This document shows positions 26,761 through 37,357 of a DNA stretch of 48,861 bases, piece after piece; the stretch's first letter is position 1; each line of letters begins with the position of its first letter. The position numbers were made by a program, and so were the translations under genes. The stretch comes from Caldilineaceae bacterium (lineage in GTDB: Bacteria; Chloroflexota; Anaerolineae; Caldilineales; Caldilineaceae), in assembly GCA_026989655.1 (NCBI GenBank), contig JALSIX010000118.1:1-48861 (forward strand), read 5' to 3'. The notes under the pieces are model-generated. The model was given only the letters and a program-made list of their open reading frames with translations. It was not told the DNA's origin and did not search any database.

Positions 26761-28533
26761 ATGTCCCCTTCCCCGCGGGAACGGATCCGCGATCTCCTCA
26801 CCTCTGTGTACGGGCCTGCCCAGGCAGCCTGGCTCGAAGAGGAGCTAGGGGCCATGCTGGACGCGTTCCAGGCCCGAAACCCCCACCTGCGGCAGCAGGT
26901 GCGCCCCTTCCAGGAACGGCTCACCGAGCGGGACGCCATGCTCATCACCTACGGGGACCAGATCCGGGAACCCGGACGGCCCCCGCTGGAGACCCTGGAC
27001 CAGCTCCTGACCCAGCGACTCCAGGACGTGCTCAGCGCGGTCCACATCCTGCCCTTCTTTCCCTACTCTTCGGACGACGGCTTCTCGGTCATCGACTACC
27101 GGGCCGTTCACCCGGAGCTGGGCACCTGGGCCCACATCCACCGCCTGGCCGCCCATTTCCGCCTGATGTTCGACGCGGTGATCAACCACGTCTCCCGCCA
27201 GAGCCCCTGGTTCCAGGCCTTCCTCCAGGGAGAGGAGCCCTACACCCACTACTTCATCGTGGTGGACCCGGACACAGACCTCTCCCAGGTGGTGCGCCCC
27301 CGCACCACCCCCTTGCTCACGCCGGTGGAGACCGTGGCAGGGGTGAAGCATGTGTGGACCACCTTCAGCCCAGATCAGGTGGACCTGAACTACGCCGAGC
27401 CCCGGGTTCTGCGGGAGATCCTGGACCTGCTCCTCTTCTACGTGGAGAACGGCGCCCAATTCCTCCGCCTGGATGCCGTCGCGTTCCTGTGGAAGGAGAT
27501 CGGCACCTCCTGCCTCCACCGACCCCAGACCCACCGGCTCGTGCAGCTCTTCCGGGCCGTGCTGGACGAGGTGGCCCCAGAGGTGATGCTGGTCACCGAG
27601 ACCAACGTGCCCCATCAGGAGAACATCGCCTATTTCGGGGACGGCTACAACGAGGCCCAGATGGTCTACAATTTCTCCCTGCCGCCCCTGACCCTCCACG
27701 CCTTCGCCACCGAGGACGCCACGGTGCTGCAACGTTGGGCGGCCACCCTCCACACCCCCTCGGACCACACCACATGGTTCAACTTCCTGGCCTCCCACGA
27801 CGGCATCGGTGTCCGCCCTGCCGAAGGCCTCCTCGGCCCGGAGGCCATCCAAGCCCTCTGCGAGCGCACCATCCGCCACGGCGGGTTCGTCTCCTACCGA
27901 ACCGGCCCCGACGGCACTCCTCTGCCCTACGAGCTGAACATCACCTACTACGACGCGCTGAACGATCCCCACAGCGCGGAGCCCCTTTCAGTCCAGGTGG
28001 ACCGCTTCATGGCCAGCCAGGCCATCCTGGTGAGCCTGGCCGGCCTGCCGGGCATCTACGCCCACAGCCTCTTGGGCAGCCGCAACTGGCGTCAGGGCGT
28101 GGAACAGACCGGCCACTACCGGACCATCAACCGCCAGAAACTGGACCGATCCACCCTGGAGGCGGAGCTGGACGACCCAAGCCATCGCCGACATCAGATC
28201 TTCCAACGGTATCGGGCCCTCCTGGCCGCCCGCCAACGGGAGCCGGCCTTCCACCCCCTGGCTCCCCAGACGGTCCTCCCTCTCCATCCCGCGGTCTTCA
28301 GTTTCCTGCGCACCGCCCGCCATGGCACCAGCCAGGTCCTCTGCCTCCACAACGTCTCCGGACGCGAGGTGGAGCTGGAGATCCGGGCCGACGAGCTGGG
28401 GTGGCTCCCCGGCGATCCCCTACAGGACCTGCTGGACCCAAACACCCGGTTCCCGCTTCCCGCGTCCGGGGTGGTGGCCATGGACCTGCCGGCCTACGGG
28501 GTGCGATGGCTGCGGCGAGAGGTGGCCCGCTGA
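26761..28533 (+). CDS. GH13_18 sugar phosphorylase, glucosylglycerate phosphorylase-like
   Basis: 590 residues. (Beta/alpha)8 barrel of the sucrose phosphorylase subfamily: HILPFFPYSSDDGFSVIDY, nucleophile D238 in RLDAVAFLWKE, acid/base E280 in VTETN and transition-state D347 in FLASHDGIGVRP. Such enzymes cleave an alpha-glucoside with phosphate to give glucose 1-phosphate. The acceptor-loop motif GSRNWRQGVEQTGHYRTINR is the form I associate with glucosylglycerate phosphorylases and YcjM-type proteins rather than sucrose phosphorylases. That substrate assignment is inferred from memory. The start at 26761 has GGGGAG upstream. It is followed 130 bp later by a GT4 gene. Confidence 0.85.
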   Translation: MSPSPRERIRDLLTSVYGPAQAAWLEEELGAMLDAFQARNPHLRQQVRPFQERLTERDAMLITYGDQIREPGRPPLETLDQLLTQRLQDVLSAVHILPFFPYSSDDGFSVIDYRAVHPELGTWAHIHRLAAHFRLMFDAVINHVSRQSPWFQAFLQGEEPYTHYFIVVDPDTDLSQVVRPRTTPLLTPVETVAGVKHVWTTFSPDQVDLNYAEPRVLREILDLLLFYVENGAQFLRLDAVAFLWKEIGTSCLHRPQTHRLVQLFRAVLDEVAPEVMLVTETNVPHQENIAYFGDGYNEAQMVYNFSLPPLTLHAFATEDATVLQRWAATLHTPSDHTTWFNFLASHDGIGVRPAEGLLGPEAIQALCERTIRHGGFVSYRTGPDGTPLPYELNITYYDALNDPHSAEPLSVQVDRFMASQAILVSLAGLPGIYAHSLLGSRNWRQGVEQTGHYRTINRQKLDRSTLEAELDDPSHRRHQIFQRYRALLAARQREPAFHPLAPQTVLPLHPAVFSFLRTARHGTSQVLCLHNVSGREVELEIRADELGWLPGDPLQDLLDPNTRFPLPASGVVAMDLPAYGVRWLRREVAR

Positions 28534-28663
28534 TGGCCAGAGGCCTCCAGGTATCCCGAGGCTCGGAGCCATCCGGGGTCCGCCTGGAAAGGCAGGAGAT
28601 CCACGACGCGAGAGCGGTCGTCTCGGGGCATCGCCCCACCCAGTCTCTGGAGGGACAGCACTC

Positions 28664-29950
28664 ATGAACCTGGGCTTCGTCTCCACCAGATTGGCAGGTA
28701 CCGACGGCGTCTCCCTGGAAGCCCGCAAGTGGGCGGCCATCTACCAGGAGATGGGCCACCGGGCCTTCTACTGCGCAGGCGAGCTGGACCCGGATCTGGA
28801 GGGGACCGTGGTGCCCCGGATGCATTTCCAACACCCAGAGGTGCGGGCCATCCAGAACCGGATCTTCGGCACCACGGAACGGGATCCAGAGGTCCTGGAG
28901 GCCCTGCTGGAGATGGCCCACACCCTCCAACAGGACCTGGCCACCTTCTGCGCGGACCACCACATCCACCTGCTCATCGTGGAGAACGCGCTGGCCATCC
29001 CCATGCACGTGGCCCTGGGAGTGGCCATCGCCCGATACATTCGGGAGACCCACTTTCCCGCCATTGCCCACCACCACGATTTCTTCTGGGAGCGGGAGCG
29101 GTTCGCGGTGAACGCGGTGGGAGATCTGCTGGAGGAGGCCTTCCCCCCGGCCCTGCCCTCTGTCCACCACGTGGTCATCAACTCCCTGGCCCAGCAGACC
29201 CTGCGGGCCCGACGGGGGCTCGCCAGCGTGGTGGTGCCCAACATCTTCGACTACGCCCGGGCCGCGCCGGGCATCGACGAACACAACGCGGACCTGCGGG
29301 AGACCCTGGGCCTGGACCGCCAGACGCTCTTCGTGCTGCAGCCCACCCGGGTGGTCCCCCGCAAGGGGATCGAGCTCGCCATCGACCTGGTGCGGCGGAT
29401 GGGCTTGCCCCGCCATGCCTCTCGACGCCAGCACAAGGAGCTGGCCCTGGTCATCACCCACCACGCGGGCGATGAGGGCATGGAGTACCTGGAGGCCCTG
29501 CAGCATCAGGCGGAGGAGGCCGGCGTGCGCCTGATCCACGCGGCAGATCACTTTGTGGCCTACGCGGATCCCCACCAGGCACCGGGGCCCGGACCCGGGC
29601 CGAAGCGCTACCGCCTGTGGGACGCCTACGTCCACGCGGACTTCGTCACCTATCCCAGCCTCTACGAGGGTTTCGGCAACGCCCTGCTGGAGACCCTCTA
29701 CTTCCGTCTGCCGGCCCTGGTGAACCGCTATCCCGTCTACACGGCCGACATCGCTCCCCTGGGCATGGACCTGGTGGAGATCCAGGGAGCCATCACCGAG
29801 GAGACCGTGGAGGCCTGCCTGGAGGCCATGATGGATCCGGTCCGGCGACGCCACATGACCGAGTGCAACTACCAGGTGGCCCGCCGCCACTTCTCGTACC
29901 AGGCGGTGGCCCCCACCCTGGCCCGTCTCCTCGCCGAAGCCGTCCCCTGA
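28664..29950 (+). CDS. GT4 glycosyltransferase, mannosylglucosylglycerate synthase-like
   Basis: 428 residues, started at the ATG with GGAGGG 9 nt upstream. GT-B fold: MNLGFVSTRLAGTDGVSLEA carries the glycine loop; QPTRVVPRKGIELAIDLV begins the C-terminal nucleotide-sugar domain; YPSLYEGFGNALLETLYFRLP contains the E-x7-E donor motif. The N-terminus resembles proteins annotated as mannosylglucosylglycerate synthases in Thermotogae. Beside a GH13_18 phosphorylase it may build a glycerate-based compatible solute that the phosphorylase recycles. That pathway is inferred; the closely related synthesis genes (GpgS/GpgP) are not in view. Confidence 0.75.
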   Translation: MNLGFVSTRLAGTDGVSLEARKWAAIYQEMGHRAFYCAGELDPDLEGTVVPRMHFQHPEVRAIQNRIFGTTERDPEVLEALLEMAHTLQQDLATFCADHHIHLLIVENALAIPMHVALGVAIARYIRETHFPAIAHHHDFFWERERFAVNAVGDLLEEAFPPALPSVHHVVINSLAQQTLRARRGLASVVVPNIFDYARAAPGIDEHNADLRETLGLDRQTLFVLQPTRVVPRKGIELAIDLVRRMGLPRHASRRQHKELALVITHHAGDEGMEYLEALQHQAEEAGVRLIHAADHFVAYADPHQAPGPGPGPKRYRLWDAYVHADFVTYPSLYEGFGNALLETLYFRLPALVNRYPVYTADIAPLGMDLVEIQGAITEETVEACLEAMMDPVRRRHMTECNYQVARRHFSYQAVAPTLARLLAEAVP

Positions 29951-29971
29951 GAGGTCTGGCCCAAAACCCAA

Positions 29972-30005
29972 GACGGCGACGAGCTTTCCACCGCTCGTCG
30001 CCGTC
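29972..30005. terminator. Bidirectional terminator-like hairpin
   Basis: Perfect 13-bp stem GACGGCGACGAGC (29972-29984)/GCTCGTCGCCGTC (29993-30005), 8-nt loop, between convergent genes. On the minus strand it is followed by TTGGGTTTTGGG, a weak T-rich tail. Confidence 0.6.
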
Positions 30006-30049
30006 CGCGTCCTCGGCCGTCTGTTGGGTGAAAGGGGCGGGTCGAGGGC

Positions 30050-31702
30050 CTAGGGTTCCACCACGGGCAGGTCCTCGGGCACGTTGTCCACCAGGGCCGC
30101 GAAGATCCAGCGCCCGTCCTCCAGCCGGAGCCAGTCCCCGGCCGGGTTCCGGCCCACCACCACCACCGGCGTGCCCGCAGGCACGGTCTCCACCACCTCG
30201 AACTCCGTCCCCGGGCCAGACCGCAGATTGGCATTCCGGTTCACCACCGGCTGGGCTGGCGTCTCTCCGCTCACCTTGGCCGCGCCCTCAGCGGCCGGGG
30301 TGGCCTCCTCGGTGGGCGTGGCCTGGGGGTCCGGCGCCTCCGGCGTGGCCGTGCTCTCCGGGGTCGCGGTGGCCTCCTCGGGCGCCACCACGGGCAGGTC
30401 CTCGGGCACGTTGTCCACCAGGATAAAGGCGATCCAGGTGCCGTCCTCCAACCGGAGCCAGTCGCCTTCCTCGTTCCGTCCCACCAGGACCAAGGGGGTG
30501 TCGGCAGGGACAACCCGGATCACCGGAAAGTCCAGGCCGGGACCACTGCGCAGGTTGGACTCCACCCGGGTGATCGGTGTGTCTGTCGGTGTCGGGGCGG
30601 CCTCCTCCTCCGGCGAAGGGGTGGCTCCGGCCGTGGCCACCGGCGTGGGGCTAGCGGTCTCCTCAGGCGCGCCGGGCTCCACCACGGGCAGGTCCTCGGG
30701 CACGTTGTCCACCAGGGCCGCGAAGATCCAGCGCCCGTCCTCCAGCCGGAGCCAGTCCCCGGCCGGGTTCCGGCCCACCACCACCACCGGCGTGCCCGCA
30801 GGCACGGTCTCCACCACCTCGAACTCCGTCCCCGGGCCAGACCGCAGATTGGCCACATTGTTGGTGACCGGGGCAGGGGTGGCCTCGGACGGGGCCTCCG
30901 CGGGGGTCGGCTGGGCCTCGGGAGTCACCACCGGCACGTCCAGGGCCTGGTCGATCAGGGCGAAGAAGAGCCAGGCTCCGGTGTCCAGCAGGTACCACTG
31001 GCCATCCGGGGTCTTGCCCACGACCCGCACCTCCTCGTTGAAGCGCACACCCCCGATCCGCTCGTACTCGGTTCCGGGCCCGGCCCGCAGGTTGGCATCC
31101 GCGTTGACCCGGGCCACCACAGGGGTGGCAGCCGGCGCGGGGGTCTCGGCTGGAGGTGGCGTGGACGGGGCCGGGGTGGGTGTGGCCACGGACAACGGCG
31201 GCCGCTCGGCCAGAGCGTCGGCCTGGATCCAGCTTCCATCCAGCAGCTGATACCAGGCCCCGGAGGGATCCTGGGCCACCAGGGCCACGGTGCTCCCGGC
31301 GTCCACCGTGCCCACGATGGAGTAGTCCGTCCCGGGCCCGGCCCGGAGCTGGGTCAGCTCCACCACGGCCACGGGAACGAAGGATGCGGCCAGGGTGGGA
31401 GTGGCTGTGGGGGTCGGAGTGGGCTCTGGGGGGGTGGAGGGGGAGGCAGGCTGGGGCGTGGGAGTGGCGGTTGCCGGCGCCTCGGGCGCAGGCGGGGGCT
31501 GTGGCTCTGTCGGTCCAGCGGGCTCCTCCGAGGAAGGCGGTGCCTCTGGGATCCCCGCGACCGGGGCGCCCAACCGATCCCGGAGGTCCTGGGGAAGCAA
31601 CGAGAGGACCTGCGCAACCCCGCCGGTGAAGACCAGATACCCACCGCCCACGAGCAGGACAAGCCACACAATGCTCACCAAGACGGCAACGAGGCGTTTC
31701 AT
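30050..31702 (-). CDS. Exported/anchored protein with five SH3b domains
   Basis: 550 residues. One N-terminal membrane helix ([18 protein letters not shown]) with MKR in front anchors it or serves as a signal. Five bacterial SH3 domains follow, each with the N-L-R-x-G-P-G signature ([70 protein letters not shown]), separated by Pro/Thr/Ala/Glu-rich linkers. Such domains bind cell wall or surface glycans. Domains 3 and 5 are identical at DNA level. There is no catalytic domain. It has its own promoter (31750-31778) and GGAGG before the ATG. Confidence 0.85.
   Translation of the reverse strand: MKRLVAVLVSIVWLVLLVGGGYLVFTGGVAQVLSLLPQDLRDRLGAPVAGIPEAPPSSEEPAGPTEPQPPPAPEAPATATPTPQPASPSTPPEPTPTPTATPTLAASFVPVAVVELTQLRAGPGTDYSIVGTVDAGSTVALVAQDPSGAWYQLLDGSWIQADALAERPPLSVATPTPAPSTPPPAETPAPAATPVVARVNADANLRAGPGTEYERIGGVRFNEEVRVVGKTPDGQWYLLDTGAWLFFALIDQALDVPVVTPEAQPTPAEAPSEATPAPVTNNVANLRSGPGTEFEVVETVPAGTPVVVVGRNPAGDWLRLEDGRWIFAALVDNVPEDLPVVEPGAPEETASPTPVATAGATPSPEEEAAPTPTDTPITRVESNLRSGPGLDFPVIRVVPADTPLVLVGRNEEGDWLRLEDGTWIAFILVDNVPEDLPVVAPEEATATPESTATPEAPDPQATPTEEATPAAEGAAKVSGETPAQPVVNRNANLRSGPGTEFEVVETVPAGTPVVVVGRNPAGDWLRLEDGRWIFAALVDNVPEDLPVVEP
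30057..30232 (-). repeat. 176-bp direct repeat, copy in SH3b domain 5
   Basis: Identical base for base to 30678-30853. The 621-bp period is exactly 207 codons, so both copies are in frame. The linkers outside differ. Confidence 0.9.
30678..30853 (-). repeat. 176-bp direct repeat, copy in SH3b domain 3
   Basis: Second copy of 30057-30232. The intervening domain 4 is related but clearly diverged, so a recent in-frame duplication or gene conversion is likely. Confidence 0.9.
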
Positions 31703-31749
31703 GCGCTTCCTCCCTTACGGTGGGGTGGCGGAATGGGTTAACTACCCCA

Positions 31750-31778
31750 AGTGTAGCATACCCAAGCGGAGAGTTCAA
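31750..31778 (-). promoter_or_regulatory. Promoter of the SH3b gene
   Basis: On the minus strand, TTGAAC (31773-31778), 17-nt spacer, TACACT (31750-31755). It lies just beyond the argH stop codon (31791), so the SH3b gene need not depend on argH transcription. Confidence 0.7.
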
Positions 31779-31790
31779 CGAATCTGGGAA

Positions 31791-33169
<1,379 letters not shown>

Positions 33170-33173
<4 letters not shown>

Positions 33174-34204
33174 GGGGCAGAGCTCTCCCCGGAGAGCAGG
33201 CGTTCGGCCTGGGAGGCAGGGGCTGGGACGTAGCGGGCCCACTCGGTGTGCAGGGCCAGGGAGCCCCGGGTCCACCGGATCCAGGCCAGGATCAGGAGGA
33301 CGCCCACCCCCATGGCCCCGATGCCCACCAGGCCTGCCTCGGGCCCGAAGGTACCGCCGGTCCACAGCTCTGGCCCCCGCTGTTCGATGGCCAGGAAGGT
33401 CACCCGGTTGGCGGAGAGGCCGCTGACAGGGAAGCCATAGACGTTGCCCTGGAAGAAGTTCCAGGTGATGTGGAGGCCGATGGAGATGGCCAGCTCGCCG
33501 GTGAGGATCACGGGCAGGCCCAGGAGCAGGCCAGCCAGGACCAGGTTGGCCGTGCTGGTCCAGGTGGCGTTCGGGTTGCCCAGGTGCAGGGCGCCGAAGA
33601 CCCCCGAGGTGAGGACGTAGGCCAACAGCAGCCCGCCCGAAGGTCCCAGAGGGGGCAGGGCCAGGCCCTCGGCCAGGTTGCGCAGCCAGTAGCCCCGGGC
33701 CAGGAGCTCCTCGTAGAAGCCCACGACCAGGAAGAGGGCCACGGGGCCCCAGATGGCCACGACAAAGGGGATGCCGGCCGGGCTGCGGAGGTATTCCACC
33801 ACCACGACCCATCCCGCCAGCCATTCTACCCAGAAGATGCCGGTCATGAGCAGGATGCCCAAGGCCAGACCAAAGGCGAAGTCCCGCCACCAGGCCGTGT
33901 CCAGGTGGAGACCCAGGTCGGCAAAGGGGCGGCGGTCCAGAAAACGTGAGGCCAGCCATACGGCAAGCACCACGCTCAGGCCGGAGCCCAGGGTGGTGCC
34001 CAAGGCGGTGGCGACGAAGTCGGCCAGGTCCTGGGAGAGTCCACCGGTGCGCAGCGCGCCCCACAGGGGGCCCAGGACAAGGAAGCCGAGGACCAGGAGG
34101 AGCAGGACGGTCAGCGCGGTCTGGAACGCGATGCGGACCAACGCGCGGGGACGATGTTCGTCTGGGTTCCAGAAGAGCCAGTGCAGACGGGTGACCGGGG
34201 GCAT
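33170..34204 (-). CDS. CPBP family intramembrane glutamic endopeptidase
   Basis: 344 residues with about eight membrane helices. The CPBP/Abi motifs are present: [12 protein letters not shown] (EE-x3-R), [10 protein letters not shown] (F-x3-H) and HITWNFFQG (H-x3-N). This is the Rce1-like prokaryotic group, whose members process or protect peptides in the membrane. A soluble tail of about 50 residues ends the protein. The start at 34204 is chosen by hydrophobic pattern and family length; longer frames upstream are Arg/Ser-rich and implausible. It overlaps argH by 4 bp. Substrate unknown. Confidence 0.85.
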
Positions 34205-34286
34205 GGTGCGTTCCTCATCGGGGCTGGTGGGTGGCACCGTGCCGCGCTGGCCGATGCCACTGGATCGGTGGCTGCGGTGCTGGGGG

Positions 34287-35501
34287 CTAGAGATCCTCCA
34301 TCTGGAAGACGACCTTGATGGACCGGTGGCCCCGCTTGTCCATGGCCACGCGGATGGCCTCTCGGTAGGCCTCCAGGGGAAAGCGGTGGGTGATGAGCCC
34401 CTGGACAGGGAGCTTCTCCTCGGCGAACAGCTCGTAGACCCAGTCGTAGGTGTGCTGGCGACGGCCCTGCCATTCGTCGACGCCATGGGCGTATACCCCT
34501 ACCAGCGCCACCTGGTGGTACCAGAGGGGGGTCAGGTCGATCCGGGGCATGGGCGCCATGTGGGCACCTACCATGACCACGGAGCCGTTGGGCCGTACCC
34601 AACGCAGCGCATCGTAGGTGGTGCGGGGGTTCGCCACGCAGTCGTAGATCCGGTGAAAACCGCCCACCACCAGGCCCCGGTTCAGGGGCGCAGCGTAGAA
34701 GGTGCCGCCGGCGATCCGGGCCACGGCCTGGGAGTCCCCCTGGGGGAGGATGTGGTCCGCGCCCAGCCGTCGGGCCATCTCCTGCTGGTGGGGGTATCGG
34801 GCAATGACCGCGATCTCCACCTCCGGAACCAGGGCCCGGAGGGCCATCACCGTGAGGAGGCCGATGATCCCCGCGCCGACGACCAACACCTTCTCGCCCT
34901 CCCGGGGTGGATGGCGCATGACCGCGTGGAGGGCCACCGCGATGGGCTCCACCAGGACGGCCTGGTCCAGGCTCAGCTCGGGGGGACAGGGATGGACCGC
35001 GGTCTCATGGGTGATGTAGCCGTCCCCGAAGCCGCCACCGATGCCCCGAGGCCCGGGCGCGGACTTGTGGAAGCAGAAGTGGGGCTCCTGGGCGGCACAC
35101 ATGGGACACAGCTCCTGCCGTTCCAGGGTGAAGCAGTTGGCCCCGGAGAAGTGGGTGTCCATGATGACCCGGTCCCCGGGGCGGACCCGGGTGACCTGGG
35201 GCCCTACCTGGGTGACCACGCTGACCGTCTCGTGGCCCAGGTAGAAGCGCTGGGTGGCCGGGAGCGCGGCCGGGGCCACCGAGGGGTCCGCGTGGACGAA
35301 GAGGAGGGAGAGATCCGACGCGCAGATGCCACAGGCCAGGTTGCGCAGACGGATCCAGCGGGGGCCGGGCAGGGGAGGATCCGGGAGATCCACCACCCGG
35401 GCCGCGGAGAGGGGGGTCCACACGAAGTCGGGCCAGCGGGACGCGATGGCCTTGGTGAGCAACATGCGGGGGATCTGCTTCTCCACGTAGATGGTGCGCA
35501 T
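34287..35501 (-). CDS. Zinc-dependent MDR-family dehydrogenase
   Basis: 404 residues. GroES-like domain with catalytic-zinc ligands in LACGICASDLS (Cys) and YLGHETVS (His-Glu). A structural-zinc lobe has Cys in CFTLERQELCPMCAAQ and HFCFHK. Rossmann domain VLVVGAGIIGLLTVMALRAL binds NAD(P)H. It resembles sorbitol/threonine dehydrogenase-like MDR proteins but with an extended lobe. Substrate unknown. It begins 16 bp after the 495-residue unknown protein ends, so the two are almost certainly in one transcript. Confidence 0.88.
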   Translation of the reverse strand: MRTIYVEKQIPRMLLTKAIASRWPDFVWTPLSAARVVDLPDPPLPGPRWIRLRNLACGICASDLSLLFVHADPSVAPAALPATQRFYLGHETVSVVTQVGPQVTRVRPGDRVIMDTHFSGANCFTLERQELCPMCAAQEPHFCFHKSAPGPRGIGGGFGDGYITHETAVHPCPPELSLDQAVLVEPIAVALHAVMRHPPREGEKVLVVGAGIIGLLTVMALRALVPEVEIAVIARYPHQQEMARRLGADHILPQGDSQAVARIAGGTFYAAPLNRGLVVGGFHRIYDCVANPRTTYDALRWVRPNGSVVMVGAHMAPMPRIDLTPLWYHQVALVGVYAHGVDEWQGRRQHTYDWVYELFAEEKLPVQGLITHRFPLEAYREAIRVAMDKRGHRSIKVVFQMEDL

Positions 35502-35517
35502 GGCTCCCCTGGGCAGT

Positions 35518-37005
35518 TCATTCGAGGAGGCGCAGATGGTGCAGGCCGTCGTCTCCGGGTTCGTAGGTAAAGAGCCCCTGGGGCACCCGAGGATCGATCT
35601 GGAGGATCCCTGCGTCCATGTATTCCCAGAAGAGCTGGAAGGGAGCCCGGTCCGGGTCCCATTTCTCCACCATGACCAGGCCGTGTCCGGGCAGGACGGT
35701 GAAGACCACCTTGCGAGGATCTTCCGGGTGCTGCAGGGCCTGGGAGCGGGCAAAGGCATCCCGGATGCCCCGGGCCTGGGCCTCGGTGGCGCAGGAGACC
35801 GGATAGTGGTAGTAGGGTGGATCCAGGGGCACGAACTCCACCCACCGGGGGTCGTAGGCCTGGATGCCTCGATGGCCGTGGAGCTTGGAGCGGGCCACCG
35901 GCACCTCCACCGAGGTGCTGTCCCCGTCCGGGCCGGGCCGGATCAGGTGGATGCGGGGCAGGGGTTCGTCCATGGCCATCATCTCCACCGCCTCGGACGA
36001 GGGGGGATCGTTGCGCTTGCCCTCCACGTGGCGTACCCGTGCGCCCTTGCCGTCGGGTCGCACCCCCACGATGACGGCCAGCTCGTTCTCGGTGATGTTG
36101 TCCTTGTCCACCGGGCGGGCGCTGCCGGTGATGGTGGCGATGAGGGCCGAGATCTGGGGATCCCAGGTGGCGAAACAGCCCTCGCTGTACTGGGAGGCCA
36201 CGGCCTCGTCCACCGCGGGCACGTGGACCAGATCCGCGATGCGGACCATGCGGGTGAAGAAGTTGCGTCGCCCCAGCTCCTGGGCCGCACGACGCATGGC
36301 CTGGGGGGTGGTCAGGGTCTCCCACACCGCTCGGGGGATCGGCTCGCCCACCACCTGGTGCTGGGTCACCTCCTGGGTGCTCAGGGCGGTGACCACCCGC
36401 AAGGCCAGATCCCGGTAGAAGCCGTCGCCCAGGTGGGCCGATACCCGGGGGTGGGCGCCCACCAGGTCGAAGAGATAGGCGTACTGGGGCTCCTCCTCCC
36501 CCACCACCAGCAGAACCCGAATGCTCTTGGCCTGGGCCTGGACCAGCCGTTCCAGGGCCAGGATGGGGCCGCCCCGCAGGCCCTGCTCGATGAGGGTCTG
36601 GTAGGCTGTGGGAGCCAGCCCCTCGAAGGCGAAGTCCTCGGGGTCCGGCGGGGTCCGCTGCAGGGCCCGTTCGAAATGATCCAACATGGCGTGGAACGCG
36701 TCGGGGCGGGCATGGACCAGGGTCAGGATGGTGGGTGTGTTCTCCAGGCCCCAGCGACGCCGCGCAGTGAAGAGAAGGGCCTTGCGCCAGTTCAGAGGCC
36801 GGCCAAAGGGGGCGGTGGTGAAGAGACAGTCCACGCGTCCCTGGGGCTGCTCCAGCACGTGATGCCCCAAAGCCCGAAAGGTCTCCAACCACCGCACGCC
36901 GAAGCGTTCCAGCAAGGGCGTTCTCTCGGGGCCGGGAACAAAGGCCACGCGCAGGCTGCGCAGCCAGGGATGGACGATCGCGGACAGCGGCTGCTCTCGC
37001 AACAT
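35518..37005 (-). CDS. Unrecognised 495-residue protein, operon partner of an MDR dehydrogenase
   Basis: I do not recognise this family. No signal peptide or membrane helix; alternating beta/alpha patterns throughout. The N-terminal part (LRVAFVPGPERTPLLERFG, VDCLFTTAPFGRPLNWRKAL) reads like a Rossmann-type or GT-B-like half. The middle has SARPVDKDNITENELAVIVG and ARVRHVEGKRNDPPSSEAVE; the end is rich in aromatics (PPYYHYPVSCATEAQ, FQLFWEYMD). ATG 37005 is preferred over GTG 37017, with GAGG about 8 nt upstream. Cytoplasmic and probably enzymatic or substrate-binding, working with the dehydrogenase 16 bp downstream. Both the family and function need identification. Confidence 0.75.
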   Translation of the reverse strand: MLREQPLSAIVHPWLRSLRVAFVPGPERTPLLERFGVRWLETFRALGHHVLEQPQGRVDCLFTTAPFGRPLNWRKALLFTARRRWGLENTPTILTLVHARPDAFHAMLDHFERALQRTPPDPEDFAFEGLAPTAYQTLIEQGLRGGPILALERLVQAQAKSIRVLLVVGEEEPQYAYLFDLVGAHPRVSAHLGDGFYRDLALRVVTALSTQEVTQHQVVGEPIPRAVWETLTTPQAMRRAAQELGRRNFFTRMVRIADLVHVPAVDEAVASQYSEGCFATWDPQISALIATITGSARPVDKDNITENELAVIVGVRPDGKGARVRHVEGKRNDPPSSEAVEMMAMDEPLPRIHLIRPGPDGDSTSVEVPVARSKLHGHRGIQAYDPRWVEFVPLDPPYYHYPVSCATEAQARGIRDAFARSQALQHPEDPRKVVFTVLPGHGLVMVEKWDPDRAPFQLFWEYMDAGILQIDPRVPQGLFTYEPGDDGLHHLRLLE

Positions 37006-37071
37006 CCAACACCTCACTCTACAGGGGGTACTCGACCAAGGGACAACCAGGCCGGGGGAGCCCGGAGCCCC

Positions 37072-37080
37072 ATTATACCA
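37072..37080 (-). promoter_or_regulatory. Extended -10 promoter of the unknown-MDR-CPBP-argH run
   Basis: On the minus strand TG-G-TATAAT (TATAAT at 37072-37077), about 65 nt before the ATG at 37005. The divergent gap 37006-37357 also holds TATTCT at 37175-37180, a possible -10 for the crp-like gene. Nothing else stands out there. Confidence 0.6.
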
Positions 37081-37357
37081 GGAAACGTTCCAGGTGCGAT
37101 AGCCGCGGCCATGGCCTTGGCGGCGCGGAAGTCCCGGCCAGATCGACGAAACTAAACCTCTGGCCTCTGCGTCCTATTCTATGCAAGGGTTTTGGAGGAG
37201 AGGGGACGGCCATGGCATGGGCAACGGGCGCACAGGGAGGTGGATCGGACTCCGACCGGGGGTCGGCCACAGGCCCGGACTCGTTCTGGAACCCGTGCCC
37301 TGCACCTCCTCCCCACTCCTGCCATCGAGCCAGATCCACGAGGCGAAAGGAACCGAC

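Noticed and set aside
30057-30853. Mobile element or CRISPR-like repeat
   Set aside because: Two in-frame copies within coding SH3b domains; no short repeated units or transposase.
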